This document shows positions 26,406 to 39,690 of a stretch of 64,000 nucleotides of DNA, in pieces. Both the position numbers and the translations under genes were made by a program. Each line of letters opens with the position of its first letter. Positions within the stretch are counted from its first letter, which is position 1. This stretch comes from Cephalotus follicularis. Lineage: Eukaryota; Streptophyta; Magnoliopsida; Oxalidales; Cephalotaceae. Where the stretch lies: positions 351,687 through 415,686 of the forward strand of contig BDDD01000369.1 in the NCBI GenBank assembly GCA_001972305.1, in the 5' to 3' direction. Under the pieces are notes generated by a model that worked only from the letters and a program-made list of their open reading frames with translations, did no database searches and was not told the origin of the DNA.

Positions 26406-29400
26406 AAGGAATGGTCAAATTGCCATCATAAGTGCCAAACATGAGGCTCTTGGCTTCCGGGAGGATAAATGCCCATCTTATGTGCCTTGGTAAAGATTTT
26501 GATTGAAGAAAGGCTTAAATTGCTTTCCTAAGTTCCAAAAATGAGGTCATGGCTTCCAGAAGGCTAAATGACCTTCTTATGTACCAATGGTACAGTGTTT
26601 GACTGAATGAAGGCTTAAACTGACTTTCTAGACACCAAAGATGAGTCCTTTGGTCTCTAGCAGGCCATATCACTTATCTATGCCACGATTTAAGTGTTTG
26701 ACTTAACAAAGGCACATACTTCCTTCGTAAGTGTAACACACAAGGACCTTGGCTCCTGGAAGGCCAATTGACTTTCATATGCTCACAGGGTGAAGTGTTT
26801 GAATGAAAGAATGGTCAAATTACCATCCTAAGTTCCCAACATGAGGCTCTTGGCTTCCAGGAGGCCAAATACACTTCTTATGAGCCCTGGTACAGAGTTT
26901 GACTTAAGAAATGCTTAAATTGTCTTCCTAAGTGCGAAAAATGAGGTCATGGCTTTTAAAAGGCTAAATGACCTTGTTATATGCCAATGGGGAAGTGTTT
27001 GACTGAATGAAGGCTTAAATTGACTTTCTAGACACCAAACATGAGTCATTTGTCCTCTAGCAGGTGAAATAACTTATATGAGTCACGGTTTAAGTGTTTG
27101 ACTTAACGAAGGCACATATTACATTTCTAAGTATAAAACATAAGGACCTTGGCTCCTGGAAGTCCAAATGACTTTCATATGTTCCAAGGGTGAAGTATTT
27201 GAGTTAAGGAATGGTCAAATTGCCATCCTAAGTGCCAAACATGAGGCTTTGGGCATCCGGGTGGCCAAATGCCCTTCTTAAGAAATGCTTTAATTTCATT
27301 CATAAGTGCCAAAAACAAGGCCATGGCTGCCGGAAAGCTAAATGACCTTCTTATGTGTGAAGGGTGAAATGTTTGACTGAATGAAGGCTTAAATTCACTT
27401 TCTCGACTCCAAAGATGAATCATTTGGTCTCTAGCAACCCAAATCACTTAAATGTTCCATGGGTTAAGTTTTTTACTTAACAAAGCCACATACTTCTTTC
27501 CTAAGTGGAAAACATAAGGACCTTGGCTCCTGGAAGGCCAATTGACTTTCATATGTGCAAAGGGGGAAATGTATGAGTTAAGGAATGGTCAAATTGCCAT
27601 CCTAAGTCCCAAACATGAGGCTCTCGGTTTCCAGGAGGCCAAATGCCCTTTTATTAGCCCGAGAAAAGAGTTTGACTTAATAAATGCTTAAATTGCCTTC
27701 CTAATTGCCAATAATGACGCCTTGGCTTCCAGAAGGCTAAATGACCTACTTATGTGCCAATGGTGAAGTGTTTGACTGAATGAAGTCTTAAATTGACTTT
27801 CTGGACACCAAAGATGAGTCTTTTGGTCTCTAGCAGGCAAAATCACTTATATGTACCACGGTTTAAGTGTTTGACTTAACGAAGGCACATATTTCCTTCC
27901 TAAAAGGAAAATGTAAGGACCTTGGCTCCTGGAAGGCAATATGACTGTCATATATGCCAAGGGTGAAGTGTTTGAGTTAAAGAATGGTCAAATTGCCATC
28001 CTAAGTGCCAAACATGAGGCTCTTGACTTCCGGGAGGAGGCCAAATGCCCTTCGGATGTGCCTTGATTAAGAGTTTGACTGAAGAAATACTTAAATTGCC
28101 TTCCTGAGTGCTGAAAATGAGGTAATGGCTTCAAGAAGGCTAAATCGACTTCTTATGTGCCAGGGGTGAAGTGTTTGACTGAATAAAAGCTTCAATTTAC
28201 TTTCTAGACACCAAAGATAAGTCCTTTGGTCTCTAGAAGGCCAAATTACTGGCTAAACGAAGGCACATATTTCCTTCGTAAGTGCAAAACATAAGGACCT
28301 TGGCTCCTAGAAGTCCAATTGACTTTCATATGTGCCAAGGGTGAAGTGTTTGAGTTAAGGAATGGTCAAATTGCAATCCTAAGTGCCAATCATGAGTCTC
28401 TTGTCTTCCGGGAGGAGGCCAAATGCCCTTCTGATATGCCTTGATTAAGAGTTTGACTGAAGAAATGCTTAGATTGCCTTCCTGAGTGCTAAAAATGAGG
28501 CAATGGCTTCAAGAAGGCTAAGTCAACTTCTTATGTACCAGGGGTGAAGCTTTTGACTAAATAAAAGCATAAATTGACTTTGTTGACACCAAAGATAAAT
28601 CCTTTGGTCTCTAGAAGGCCAAATCACTTGTAGGTGCCACGGTTTAAGTGTTTGGCTAAACGAAGGTACATATTTCCTTCGTAAGTGCAAAAATAAGGAC
28701 CTTGGCTCCTAGAAGTCCAATTGACTTTCATGTGTGCCAAGGGGTGAAGTGTTTCAGTAAAGGAATTGTCAAATTGCAATCCTAAGTGCCAAACATGAGG
28801 CGCTTGACTTATGTGAGGCCAAATGCCCTTCTTATGTGCCTGAGCAAAGAGTTGGTCTTAGGAAATGATTAAATTGCCTTCGTAATTGCCAAAAATGAGG
28901 CCTTGGTTTCTAGAAGGCTAAATGACCTACTTATGTGCCAATGGTGAAGTGTTTGACAGAACAAAGGCTTAAATTGACTTTTTAGACACCAAACATGAGT
29001 CCTGTGGCCATTAGCTGGCCAAATAACTTATATGTACCACTGTTTAAGTATTTGACTTAACAAAGGCACATATTACCTTCCTCAGAGAAAAACATGATGA
29101 CCTTGGATCCTTGAAGACCAAATCACCTTCATATGTGTCAAGGGTGAAGCGTTTGAGTAAAGAAATTGTCAAATTACCATCCTAAGTGCCAAACATGAGG
29201 ATATTGGCGTTCGGAAGGCCAAATGCCCTTCTGATGTACCTTGGTAAAGAGTTTGACTAAAAAAATGCTTAAATTGCCTTCCTAAGTGCCAAAAATGAGA
29301 CCATGGCTTCAAGAAGGCTAAATGAACTTCTTATGTACCAATGGTGAAGTGTTTGACTGGATGAAAGCTTAAATTGACTTTCTGGACACCAAAGAAGAGT

Positions 29401-31774
29401 CCTTTGGTCCCTAGCAGGCCAAACAAATTATATGTGCCTCAGTTTAGGTGTTTGACTTAGCGAAGGCACATATTTCCTTCCTAAGTGCAAAACATAAGGA
29501 CCTTGGCTCCTGTAAGGCCAATTCACTTTTATATGTGCAAAGGGTGAAGTGTTTGAGTTAAGGAATTGTCAAATTGCCTTCGTAAGTGCCAAACATGAGG
29601 CTCTTGGCTTCTATGAGGATAAATGCCATTCTTATGTGCCTTGGCAAAGATTTTGACTTAAGAAAGGCATAAATTGCCTTCATAAGTTCAAAAAATGGGG
29701 TCATGGCTTCCAGAAGGCTAAATGACCTTCTTATGTGCCAATGGTAAAGTGTTTGACTGAATCAAGGCTTAAATTGACTTTCTAGACACCAAACATGTGT
29801 CCTTTGGCATCTAACAGGCGAAATTACTTATATGGGTCACAGTTTAAATGTTTGACTTAACGAAGGCACATATTACCTTCCTAAGAGGAAAACATAAGGA
29901 CCTTGGTTCCTGGAAGGCCAAATGACTATCATATGTGCCAAGGGTGAAGTGTTTGAGTTAAGGAATGGTCAAATTTTCATGATAAGCGCCAAACATGAGC
30001 CTCTCGGCTTTCGGGAGGCCCAATGGCCTTCTCATGTGCCTTGGAAAAGAGTTTGGCTTAAAAAATTCTTAAATAGCCTTTCTAAGCACCAAAAATGAGG
30101 CCATGGCATCCAGAAGGCTAAATGACCTTCTTATGCTCCAAGGGTGAAGTGTTTGACTTTCTAGACACCAAAGATGAGTTCTTTGGTCTCTATTAGGCCA
30201 TATCACTTATCTATGCCTCGATTTAAGTGTTTGACTTAACAAAGGCACATACTTCCTTCCTAAGTTTAAAACACAAGGACCTTGGCTTCTGGAAGGCCAA
30301 TTGACTTTTATATGTTCAAAGGGTGAAGTGTTTGAGTGAAGGAATGGTCAAATTGCTATCTAAGTGCCCAATATGAGGATCTTGGCTTCCGAGAGGCCAA
30401 ATACCCTTCTTATGTACCTTGGTAAATAGTTTGACTTAAGAAATACTTAAATTGCCTTCCTAAGTGTAAAAAATGTGGTCATGGCTTCCCAAAGGCTAAA
30501 TGACCTTCTTATATGCAAATGGTGAAGTGGTTGATTGAATGAAGGCTTAAATTGACTTTCTAGACACCAAACATGAGTCCTTTTGCCTCTAGCATGTGAA
30601 ATAACTTATATGTGCCACTGTTTAAATGTTTGACTTAACGAAGGCACATATTACCTTTCTAAGTATAAAACATAAGGACATTGGCTCCAGAAAGGCCAAA
30701 TGACTTTCATATGTTCCAAGGGTGAAGAGATTAAGTGTAGGAATGGTCAAATTGCCATCCTAAGTGGCAAACATGAGGCTCTGGGCTTCCGAGAGGCCAA
30801 ATGCCCTTCTTAAGAAATGCTTTAATTTCCTTCCAAAGTGCCAAAAACAAGGCCATGCCTTCCAGAAAGCTAAATGACCTTCTTATGTGCCAAGGGTGCA
30901 ATGTTTAACTGAATGAAGGCTTACATTGACTTTCTCAACCCCAAAGATGAATCATTTGCTCTCTAGCAGGCCAAATCACTTAAATGTACCGTGGTTTAAG
31001 TGTTTGACTTAACAAAGGCACATATTTCCTTCCTAAGTGCAAAACAAACAGACATTGGTTCTGGAAGGCCAATTGACTTTCATATGTGCAAAGGGTGAAG
31101 TGTATGAGTTAAGGAATTGTCAAATTACCATCCTAAGTGCCAAACATGAGGCTCTTGGCTTTTGAGATGCCAAATGCCCTTTTATGCACCCTAGAAAGAG
31201 TTTGACTTACTAAATGCTTAAATTGCCTTCCTAATTACCAAAATTGAGGCCTTGGGTTCCAGAAGGCTAAATGACCTACTTATGTGGCTATGGTGAAGTG
31301 TTGGATTGATTGAAGGCTTAAATTGACTTTCTAGACACCAAAGATGAGTCCTTTGGTCTCTAGCAGGCCAAATCTCTTATATGTGCCCCGGTTTAAGTGT
31401 TTGACTTAACGAAGGCACATAGTCTCTTGGCTTCCGAGAGGCCAAATGCCCTTCTTACGTACCTTGGTAAATAGTATGACTTAAGAAATGCTTAAATTTC
31501 CTTCATAAGTGCGAAAAAATTAGGCCATGGCTTTGAGAAGCCTAAATGAACTTTTTATGTGTCATTGGTGAAGTGTTTGATTGAATGAATAGTTAAATTG
31601 ACTATCAAGATACCAAAGATGAGTCCTTTGGTCTCTAGTAGGCCAAATCATTTATATGTGCCACGGTTTAAGTTTTTGACTTAACGAAGGCACATATTTC
31701 CTTCCTAAGTGCAGAACATAAGGATCTTGGCCCCTTGAAAGGCCAACTGAATTTCATATGTGCCAAGGGTGAAG
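26406..31774 (+). repeat. Satellite array, block II (forward)
   Basis: This continues block I in the same orientation and phase after the insertion. Mostly ordinary A-B-C-D ~397-400 bp units are seen, with deletion-type eight-monomer variants near 27280-27680 and 30800-31200. Two copies at ~28030 and ~28415 share a GGGAGGAGGCC variant in the A monomer, pointing to a recent local duplication. A partial unit near 30130-30170 jumps from B into the middle of C, a deletion. The block ends at TGAAG (31770-31774), the TSD of the next insertion. Confidence 0.95.
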
Positions 31775-31945
31775 TGTAATGACCTCAATTTTTAATTAAT
31801 GTATATTGCTCCGATTTTAAATAAAATATACATTTTAAGTGAGATTATTTATTCAATATCCAAAGAATCACGATTAGTGTATGCTTGGGTTAAATTGAAA
31901 ATACAAATTGGTAAAACAAACTTAAGGAACCCTAAGATCAACTCA

Positions 31946-32032
31946 AACAGCCGACTGTCACAGGGTAACAGTTGACTGGTTGATTCGTGGAAGAGACAGT
32001 CGACTGTTACAGGACGACAATCGACTGGAACG
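31946..32032. repeat. CAGTCGACTG-type motif cluster, 5' part of solo LTR
   Basis: Four degenerate copies of the palindromic word CAGTCGACTG (SalI core GTCGAC) lie in ~85 bp, with variants CAGCCGACTG, CAGTTGACTG and CAATCGACTG. The matching position of the related LTR holds a similar cluster (60628-60790), although the intervening bases differ. Confidence 0.65.
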
Positions 32033-33057
32033 ACACAAAACAGGTGTCTGTGCATGCGTGAAATAGAGCAGAGGCAGTGATGACAAGTGTTCTAATCGTG
32101 GCATGCATGAGGGCTGCGTGTCACCAGCTGCCTTACCATGCAAAGGTGGTGTCTTGCATGTGCTCTATCCCACTTGCAACCTGCAAACAGAAGATTGGAA
32201 GGAGAGAAAGTGAATGGAAGTAATGATCATGTGAGAGAGAGAAAAGAGATGCCTGAGTTAATGGAATCTGACGATTCCTAAGACTTCTAAGCTCTATATC
32301 AACTGTTAGAATAGAGTGTGAGTGTTAGAAAACACCGAGGGTAAAAGAGATCTTGCTGGAATTCTTGAAGCTTGCATGTTGGAAGTTGGAGTTTCAAAGG
32401 GAGTTGAAGCTTGAATCTTCCTGGTAAGCCACCAATCCGAGTATGCTAATGTTGATGATGTAACTAGGAGAATGTTATCTATATATCTTCTGTTAACATG
32501 ATTAAGGTTGATAAGTTTGGAATTGAAATAGAATTGGTAAACGGTTCAAAGAAGAAGTTGAAACTAGGAACTAATAATGATGAGCTACTAATTGGATATT
32601 AGGTTGTTAGTGGATTAAATATACTGATGATAGTAATATATATATCCACTGATAACATGATTATGAATGATTAAATTACTGGAATTAGAGCTGATTGGTA
32701 GGGAGAGGTTGTAAAAGGGTAAATTTTGAGGCTTGATAAATAATTGATAAGCTACTGTTGAAACTGGTAATTCACTAGGTAATTAGTTAAATGTCTGAAC
32801 CTTCGAACATGCAATGGTATAGATCAATTCTGCTGAGATTGGAAGATTAAATTGTGAAAGAGCTTTGTACATTAAAGAGAGAAATCAATCCAAATTGATT
32901 TCGGGATAGCATTTAAGGTCGGGGTATTGACATGTTTTCGAAGATATAATGTGCATATCATGTGTGGATAATTTGCTGTTTGATTGCATGTGTTGTTGAG
33001 TTAGTATTTGGACATTGAACATGCATGCCCTGTTACTGCCTGTCGATTTCTGGGCAA

Positions 33058-33175
33058 AGCAGTCGACTGTTCTTCATGACAGTCGACTACTCAATCAAAC
33101 TAGTCGACTGTGAAGAACAAGCAGTCGACTACAAAATCAAAACAACCGACTATTCTTGGGAACAATCGATTGTCC
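33058..33175. repeat. CAGTCGACTG-type motif cluster, middle of solo LTR
   Basis: Six degenerate copies of the CAGTCGACTG word are spaced ~18-25 bp apart. The second cluster of the related LTR lies at 62405-62650. The motif is close to a perfect palindrome, so it could bind a dimeric protein; this is inference. Confidence 0.65.
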
Positions 33176-34462
33176 TAAGATAAATTTCTGATATAGGTAC
33201 TGTTTAGGCCTTAAATTGAATGTAATTACCCTGGCCTCCATATGGGATGATTGTAATGGTCAATACTGGCCTTACATAATTACATTTTAGAAGTTAAACA
33301 ACGTATGCACTCCTTGTGAGAGTTGTGCAAGAATGACTATGGTATGCTAATGACCTTATTGAATCCTTGAATTGCTATTGTCCTTTACTATAATGTTGTA
33401 TATGCTACTGTTACAATTAGTATATACTAGTTTGGGTATTCATAAACACTATTGGTTCCTTACTTTCAAAGGATTGAACCAACTAAGTGCTATGTGCACA
33501 GTTAATGATTTCAACTATCATCTTCAAATGAAACCTAATGATTTCTGATTTTCCTCCAAGAGAGGTACCATTACCGTACTGAATACTGTTTCCTCCAAGG
33601 AGATGTACAGTTATTGAAATGTTAAATGTTTCTAAAGGAAACTACTACTATATTGCATATATTATATATGTGATATTGTTATTGAATTGATTGAATTGTT
33701 TGTCTATGCTTAAAGCCGTTAGTCGAGTGATGGCAGATATCACTGGCTACGGAGGTGGTCCTAGGTGCCAGGAGTTGGCTAGAGCATCCACCCAAACATA
33801 TCTGCCCTGCAGATCTTATTTGTTAAACCGCTCACTAACACCGACAGTAAATGTTACCTGATCTATCATCTTCGGAGTGTGGGGTGATAGTTAGGTGGTG
33901 CGCAGTTGGTGCTAGGAGTTAGCGACATGTGTTACCCAACCACAGTATGGATAGATTTTACCCTTGTGCGGTATTCTTGAATTGTTCTCTCTATGGCCAC
34001 TTGGCATGATTGCTTATATATTGGAATACTTAAATATGTTATTTTAAATATAAAATGTCATACATGTTGCATTTATATATTCTTTCTCATGCTTTATTCC
34101 TACTTAGCCAAGTGAGGACAACGGCTAACCCCCTACAATTTCAGATTAAGTGAAGGCATTTGGGGAGGTGCTACTGAAGCCTATTGGAGAGCTTCTATTT
34201 TTGTTAAGGTTGTTATTCTTTATGTTGTTTTGTAATGAACGTTCACACTCCGTTGTTGTTTTTTTACTTTCCTTATGTAAACGGATAATTGCGGGTATTG
34301 TATAAGCACGTAGTATAGGCTGCGTGTGGATAATTTTATAATCCGGCAAATGGAATGCTTCCGCTATGGTTTAATGAATGTTGTTTAATTGTTGAATGCT
34401 GGATTATTATTTATATCTGATATCACCATATATGCATGTCATGTGGAAAACAAGGTGTGACA

Positions 34463-37400
34463 TGAAGTGTTTGAGTTAAGGAATGGTAAAATTTCCATCC
34501 TAAGTGCCAAACATGAGACTCTTGGCTTCCGGGAGGCCAAAATCCCTTCTTATGTGCCTGGGTAAAGAGTTTTACTTAAGAAACGCTTAAATTGCCTTCT
34601 GAAGTACCAAAAAGGACGTCTTGTTTCAATAAGGCTAAACAACCTTCTTATGTGTCAATGGCGAAGTGTTTTGCTGAATGAAGGCTTAACTTAACTTTCT
34701 AGACACCAAACATGAGTCCCTTGGCCTCTAGTCGGTGAAATCACTCATATGTGCCACAGTTTAAGTTTTTTGACTTAACGAAGGCACATATTACCTTCCT
34801 AAGAGAGAAACATAAAGGACCTTGAGTCCTTAAAGACCAAATGACTGTCATAGTGGCCAAGGGTGAAGGGTTTGAGTTAAGGAATGGTCAAATTGCCATC
34901 CTAAGAGCCAAACATGAGGCTCTTGACTTTCGTGAGGCCAAATGCCCTTCTTATGTGCCTGAGGAAAGAGTTGGACATAGGAAATGAGCAAATTGGCTTC
35001 ATAATTGCCAAAAATGAGGCCTTGGCTTCCATAAGTCTAAACGACCTTCTTATGTGCCAATGGGGAAACGTTTGACAGAATGAAGGCTTAAATTCACTTT
35101 CTAGACACCAAACACATGTCCTTTGGCCATTAGCTAGCCAAATCACTTATATGTGCCACGGTTTACGTGCTTGACTTAACGCATGCACATATGACCTTCC
35201 CAAGTGCTAAATATAAGGACCTTGGATCCTTGAAAGCCAAATAACCTTCATATGTGCCAAGGGTAAAGTGCTTGAGTTAAGAAATGGTCAAATTAGCATC
35301 CTAAGTGCCAAACATGAGGATCATTGGTTTGGGGAGGCCAAATGCCCGTCTGATGTGCCTTGGTAAAGAGTTTGAGGGAAGAATTGCTTAAATTGCCTTC
35401 CTAAGTGCCAAAAAGGAGACCATGGCTTCCAAAAGGCTAAAAGACCTTCTTATGTGCCAATGGTGAAGTGTTTGATTGAATGAAGACTTAAATTGACTTT
35501 CTAGACACCAAAGATGAGTCATTTGGTCTGTAGCAGGCCAAATCACTTACATGTGCCACAGTTTAAGTGTTTGACTTAACGAAGGCACATTTTTCCATCC
35601 TCAGAACAAAACGTGAGGACGTTGGCTTCTGAAAGGTCAAATGACTTTCATATGTTCCAAGGGTGAAGTGTTTTAGTTAAGGAATTGTCAAATTGCCATC
35701 CTACGTGCCAAACATGAGGCTCTTGGCTTCCAGGAGGCCAAATGCTTTTCTTATGTGCCTTGGTAAAGATTTTGACTTAAGAAATGCTTAAATTGCCCTC
35801 CTAAGTGCCAAAAATGAGACCATGGCTTCAAGAAGCCTAAATGGCCTTCTTATGTGCCAATGGTAAAGTGTTTGACTGAATGAAGGCCTAAATTGACTTT
35901 CTAGTGTGTCCGTCGGCCTCTAGCAAGCGAAATCATTTATATCTACCACAGTTTAAGTGTTTGACTTAACGAAGGCACATATTACCTTCCAACAAGCAAA
36001 ACATAAGGACCTTGGCTCCTAGAAGGCCAAATGACTTTCATATGTGCCAAGGGTGAAGTGTTTGAGTTAAGAAATGGTCAAATTATCATCCTAAGTGCCA
36101 AACATGAGGCTCTTGGCTTTTGGGAGGTCAAATTCCCTTCTAATGTGCCTTGGTAAGGAGTTTCACTTAAGAAATGCTTAAATTTCCTTCCGAAGTGCGA
36201 AAAATGATGTCGTGACTTCCAGAAGACTAAATGATCTTCTTATGTGGCAATGGTGAAGTGTTTGACTGAATGAAGACTTAAATTGACTTTCTAGACACTA
36301 AAGATGAGTCTTTTGGTCTTTAGCAGGCCAAATCACTTATATGTGCAACGGTTTAAGTGTTTGACGTAACGAAAGCGCATATTTCCTTCCGAAGAGCAAA
36401 ACATAAGGGCCTTGGCTCCTGGAAGGCCAAATGAGTTTCATATGTTCCAAGGGTAAAGTGTTTGAGTTAAGGAATTGTCAAATTACCATCATAGGTGCCA
36501 AACATGAGGCTCTTTGCCTAGGGCAGGCCAAATGGCCATCTTATGTGCCTGGGTAAAAGTTTGACTTAATAAATGCTTAAATTACTTTCCTGAGTGCCAA
36601 AAATGAGGCCATGGCTTCAAGAAGGCTAAATGAACTTCTTATGTGACAAGGGTGAAGTGTTTGATTGAATGAAGGCTTAAATTGACTTTCTAGACACCAA
36701 AGATGAGTCCTTTGGTCTGTAGCAGGCCAAATCAATTATATGTGCCACGGTTTAAGTGTTTGACTTAACGAAGGCACATATTTCCTTCCTAAGTGCAAAA
36801 CATAAGGACCTTGGCTCCGGGAAGGCCAATTGACTTTCATGTGTGCTGAGAGTGAAGTGTTTGAGTTAAGGAATTGTCAAATTTCCATCCTAATTACCAA
36901 ACATGGGGCTCTTGGTTTCCGGGAACCGAAATGCCCCTCTTATGTGCCTTGGTAAAGAGTTTGACTTAAGAAATGCTTAAATTACCTTCCTAAGTGCCAA
37001 AAATGAGGCCATGGCTTCCAGAAGGCTAAATGACCATCTTATGTGTCAAGGATGAAGTGTTTAACAGAATGAAGGCTTAAATTGACTTTCTAGACACCAA
37101 AGTGTGTCCTTTGGTCTGTAGCAGGCCACATCACTTATATGTGCCACGGTTGAAGTGTTTGACTTAACAAAGGCACATATTTCCTTCCTAAGTGCAAAAC
37201 ATAAGGACCTTGGCTCCGGGAAGTCCAATTGACTTTCATATGTGCCAAGAGTGAAGTGTTTGAGTTAAGGAATTGTGAAATTTCCATCCTAATTGCCAAA
37301 CATGAGGCTCTTGGCTTTCGGGAGTCGAAATGCCCTTCTTATGTGACTTGGTAAAGAGTTTGACTTAACAAATGCTTAAATTACCTTCCTAAGTACCAAA

Positions 37401-39682
37401 AACGAGGTCATGGCTTCCAGACGGCTAAATGAAATTATTATGTGGCAATGCTGAAGTGTTTGACTGAATGAAGGCCTAAATTGACATTCTAGGGTGTCCT
37501 TCAGCCTCTAGCGGGCGAAATCACTTATATCTGCCACGGTTTAATTGTTTGACATAACGAAAGCACATATTACCTTCCTATGAGCAAAACATGAGGACTT
37601 TGGCCCCTGGAAGGCCAAATGACTTTCATATGAGCCAATGGTGAAGTGTTTGAGTTAAGGAATTGTCAAATTGCCATCCTAAGTGCCAAACATGAGGCTC
37701 TCAGCTTCTGTGAGGCGAAATTCCCTTCTTTTGTGTCTTGGTAAATATGTCGACTCAAGAAATGCTTAAATTGCCTTCCTAAGTGCGAAAAATGAGGCCA
37801 TGGCTTCCAGAAGGCTAAATGACCATCTTATGTGCCAAGGTTGAAGTGTTTAACAGAATGAAGGCTTAAATTGACTTTCTAGACACCAAAGATTAGTCCT
37901 TTGGTCTGTAGCCGGCGAAATCATTTATATGTGCCACGATTTAAGTGTTTGACTTAACGAAGGCACATATTTCCTTCCTAAGTGCAAAACATAAGGACCT
38001 TGGCTCCTGGAATGCCAATTGACTTTCATATTTGCCAAGAGTGAAGTGTTTGAGTTAAGGAATGGTAAAATTGCCATCCTACGTGCCAAACGTGAGTCTC
38101 TTACCTCCGGGAGGCTAAATGCCCTTCTTATGTGCCTTGGTACAGAGTTTGACTGAAGAAATGATTAAATTGCCTTCCTAATTTACCAAAATGAGGTCAT
38201 GGCTTCTAGAAGGCTAAATGAACTTCTTATGTGCCAATGGAGAAGTGTTTGACTGAATCAAGGCTTAAGTTGACTTTGTAGACACCAAAGATTAGTCCTT
38301 TGGTCTCTAGCAGGCCAAATCACTTATATGTGCCATGGTTTAAGTGTTTGAGTTAACGCAGACACATATTTCCTTCCTATGTGCAAAACATAAGGACGTT
38401 GGCTCATGTAAGGCAAAATAACTTTCATCTGTGTCAAGGGTGAAGTGTTTGAGTAAGGAACTATCGAATTGCCATCTAAAGTTCCAAACATGAAGCTCTT
38501 TGCCTCCAAGAGGCTAAATGCCCTTCTTATGTGCCTTGGTAAAGAGTTTGACTTAAGAAATGCTTCAATTGCCAACTTAAGTGCCAAAAATAAGGCCATG
38601 GCTTCTAGAAGGCAAACTGACCTTCTAATGTGTTAAGGGGGAAGTGCTTGACTAAATGAATCTTAAATTGACTTTCTAGACAACAAATATGAGTCCTTTA
38701 GCCTCTAGCAGGCCAAATCACCTATATGTGCCACGGTTTAAGTGTTTGACTTAACGAAGCCACATGTTTCCTTCCTAACTACAAAACATAAGGACCTTAG
38801 CTCCTGTAAGGCCAATTGACTTTCATTTGTGCCAAGAGTGAAGTGTTTGAGTTAAGGAATGGTCAAATTTTCATCCTAAGTGCCAAACATGAGCCTCTTG
38901 GATTCCAGGAGGCGAAATGCCCTTCTTATGTGCCTTGGTAAAGAGTTTGACTTAACAAATGGTTAAATTACCTTCCTAAGTGCCAACAATGAGGTCATGG
39001 CTTTAAGATGGCTAAATGAAATTCCTCTATGCCAATGGTGAAGTGTTTGACTGTATGAAGGCCTAAATTGACTTTCTAGTGTGTCCTTCGGCCCCTAGCA
39101 GGAGAAATTATTTATATCCACAGTTTAAGTGTTTGACTTAACGAAGGCACATATTACCTTCCAATGAGCAAAACATAAGGACCTTGCCTCCTAGAAGGCC
39201 AAATGACTTTCATATGTGCCAAGGGTGAAGTTATTCAGTTAAGAAATTGTCTAATTACCATCCTAAGGGCCAAACACGAGGCTCTTGGCTTTTGGGATGC
39301 CAAATTCCCTTCTAATGTGCCGTGGTAAAGAGTTTCACTTAAGAAAAGCTTAAATTTCCTTCCTAAGTGCCAAAAATGATACCGTGACTTCCAAAAGACT
39401 AATGATCCTCTTATATGGCAATGGTGAAGTGTTTGACTGAATGAATACTCAAGTTGACTTTCTAGACACTAAAAATGAGTCTTTTGGTCTCTAGTAGGCC
39501 AAATCACTTATATGTGCAACGGTTTAAGTGTTTGATGTAAGGAAAGCGCATATTTCCTTCCGAAGAGCAAAACCTAAGGCCTTGGCTCCTAGAAGGCCAA
39601 ATGAATTTCAGATGTGCCAAGGTTGAAGTGTTTGAGTTAACGAACTGTCAAATTGCCATCATAAGAGCCAAACATGAGGTTC
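34463..39682 (+). repeat. Satellite array, block III (forward, up to the inversion)
   Basis: Regular A-B-C-D units of ~397-400 bp in forward orientation. I did not see the ~25-bp deletion variant typical of block I here. A recurring sub-variant has a C monomer shortened to CTAGTGTGTCC or CTAGGGTGTCC (near 35904, 37490 and 39078; ~1.6 kb apart), showing a multi-unit HOR of about four 4-mers. The block ends inside an A monomer at the inversion point. Confidence 0.95.
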
Positions 39683-39690
39683 ATTTGGCC
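39676..39690. other. Inversion junction in the satellite array
   Basis: To the left the array ends in a forward A monomer (..CCAAACATGAGGTTC). To the right it begins with the reverse complement of a D monomer (ATTTGGCCTTCCAAGAGCC). There is no spacer and no element at the junction; only a few bases are ambiguous. Everything to the right stays in reverse orientation to the window edge. A real inversion is the simplest reading; an assembly join is the main alternative. Confidence 0.85.

Larger units (their letters stand above)
31775..34462 (+). mobile_element. Solo LTR, 2688 bp (TSD TGAAG)
   Basis: The element begins TGTAATGACC and ends AAGGTGTGACA, and is flanked by TGAAG at 31770-31774 and 34463-34467. 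The satellite resumes at the base after the duplicated target. There is no internal domain, primer-binding site or second LTR, so this is a solo LTR. Its last ~660 bp is collinear with 1-670, and it shares end sequences, the CTTAGCC..GTGAGGAC block (~34102) and two GTCGAC motif clusters with the solo LTR at 60485-63790. The plus orientation is assigned from the terminal TGTAAY...GTGTGACA pattern. Ty3/gypsy, perhaps a Tekay-type chromovirus, is an inference from LTR ends and length only. Confidence 0.9.

Noticed and set aside
2967-38599. Many 60-120 codon minus-strand open frames in the satellite, as possible genes
   Set aside because: They are all made of the same repeated peptide, begin at arbitrary methionines and switch strand with the inversion. 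They follow from the satellite sequence; no gene signature supports them.
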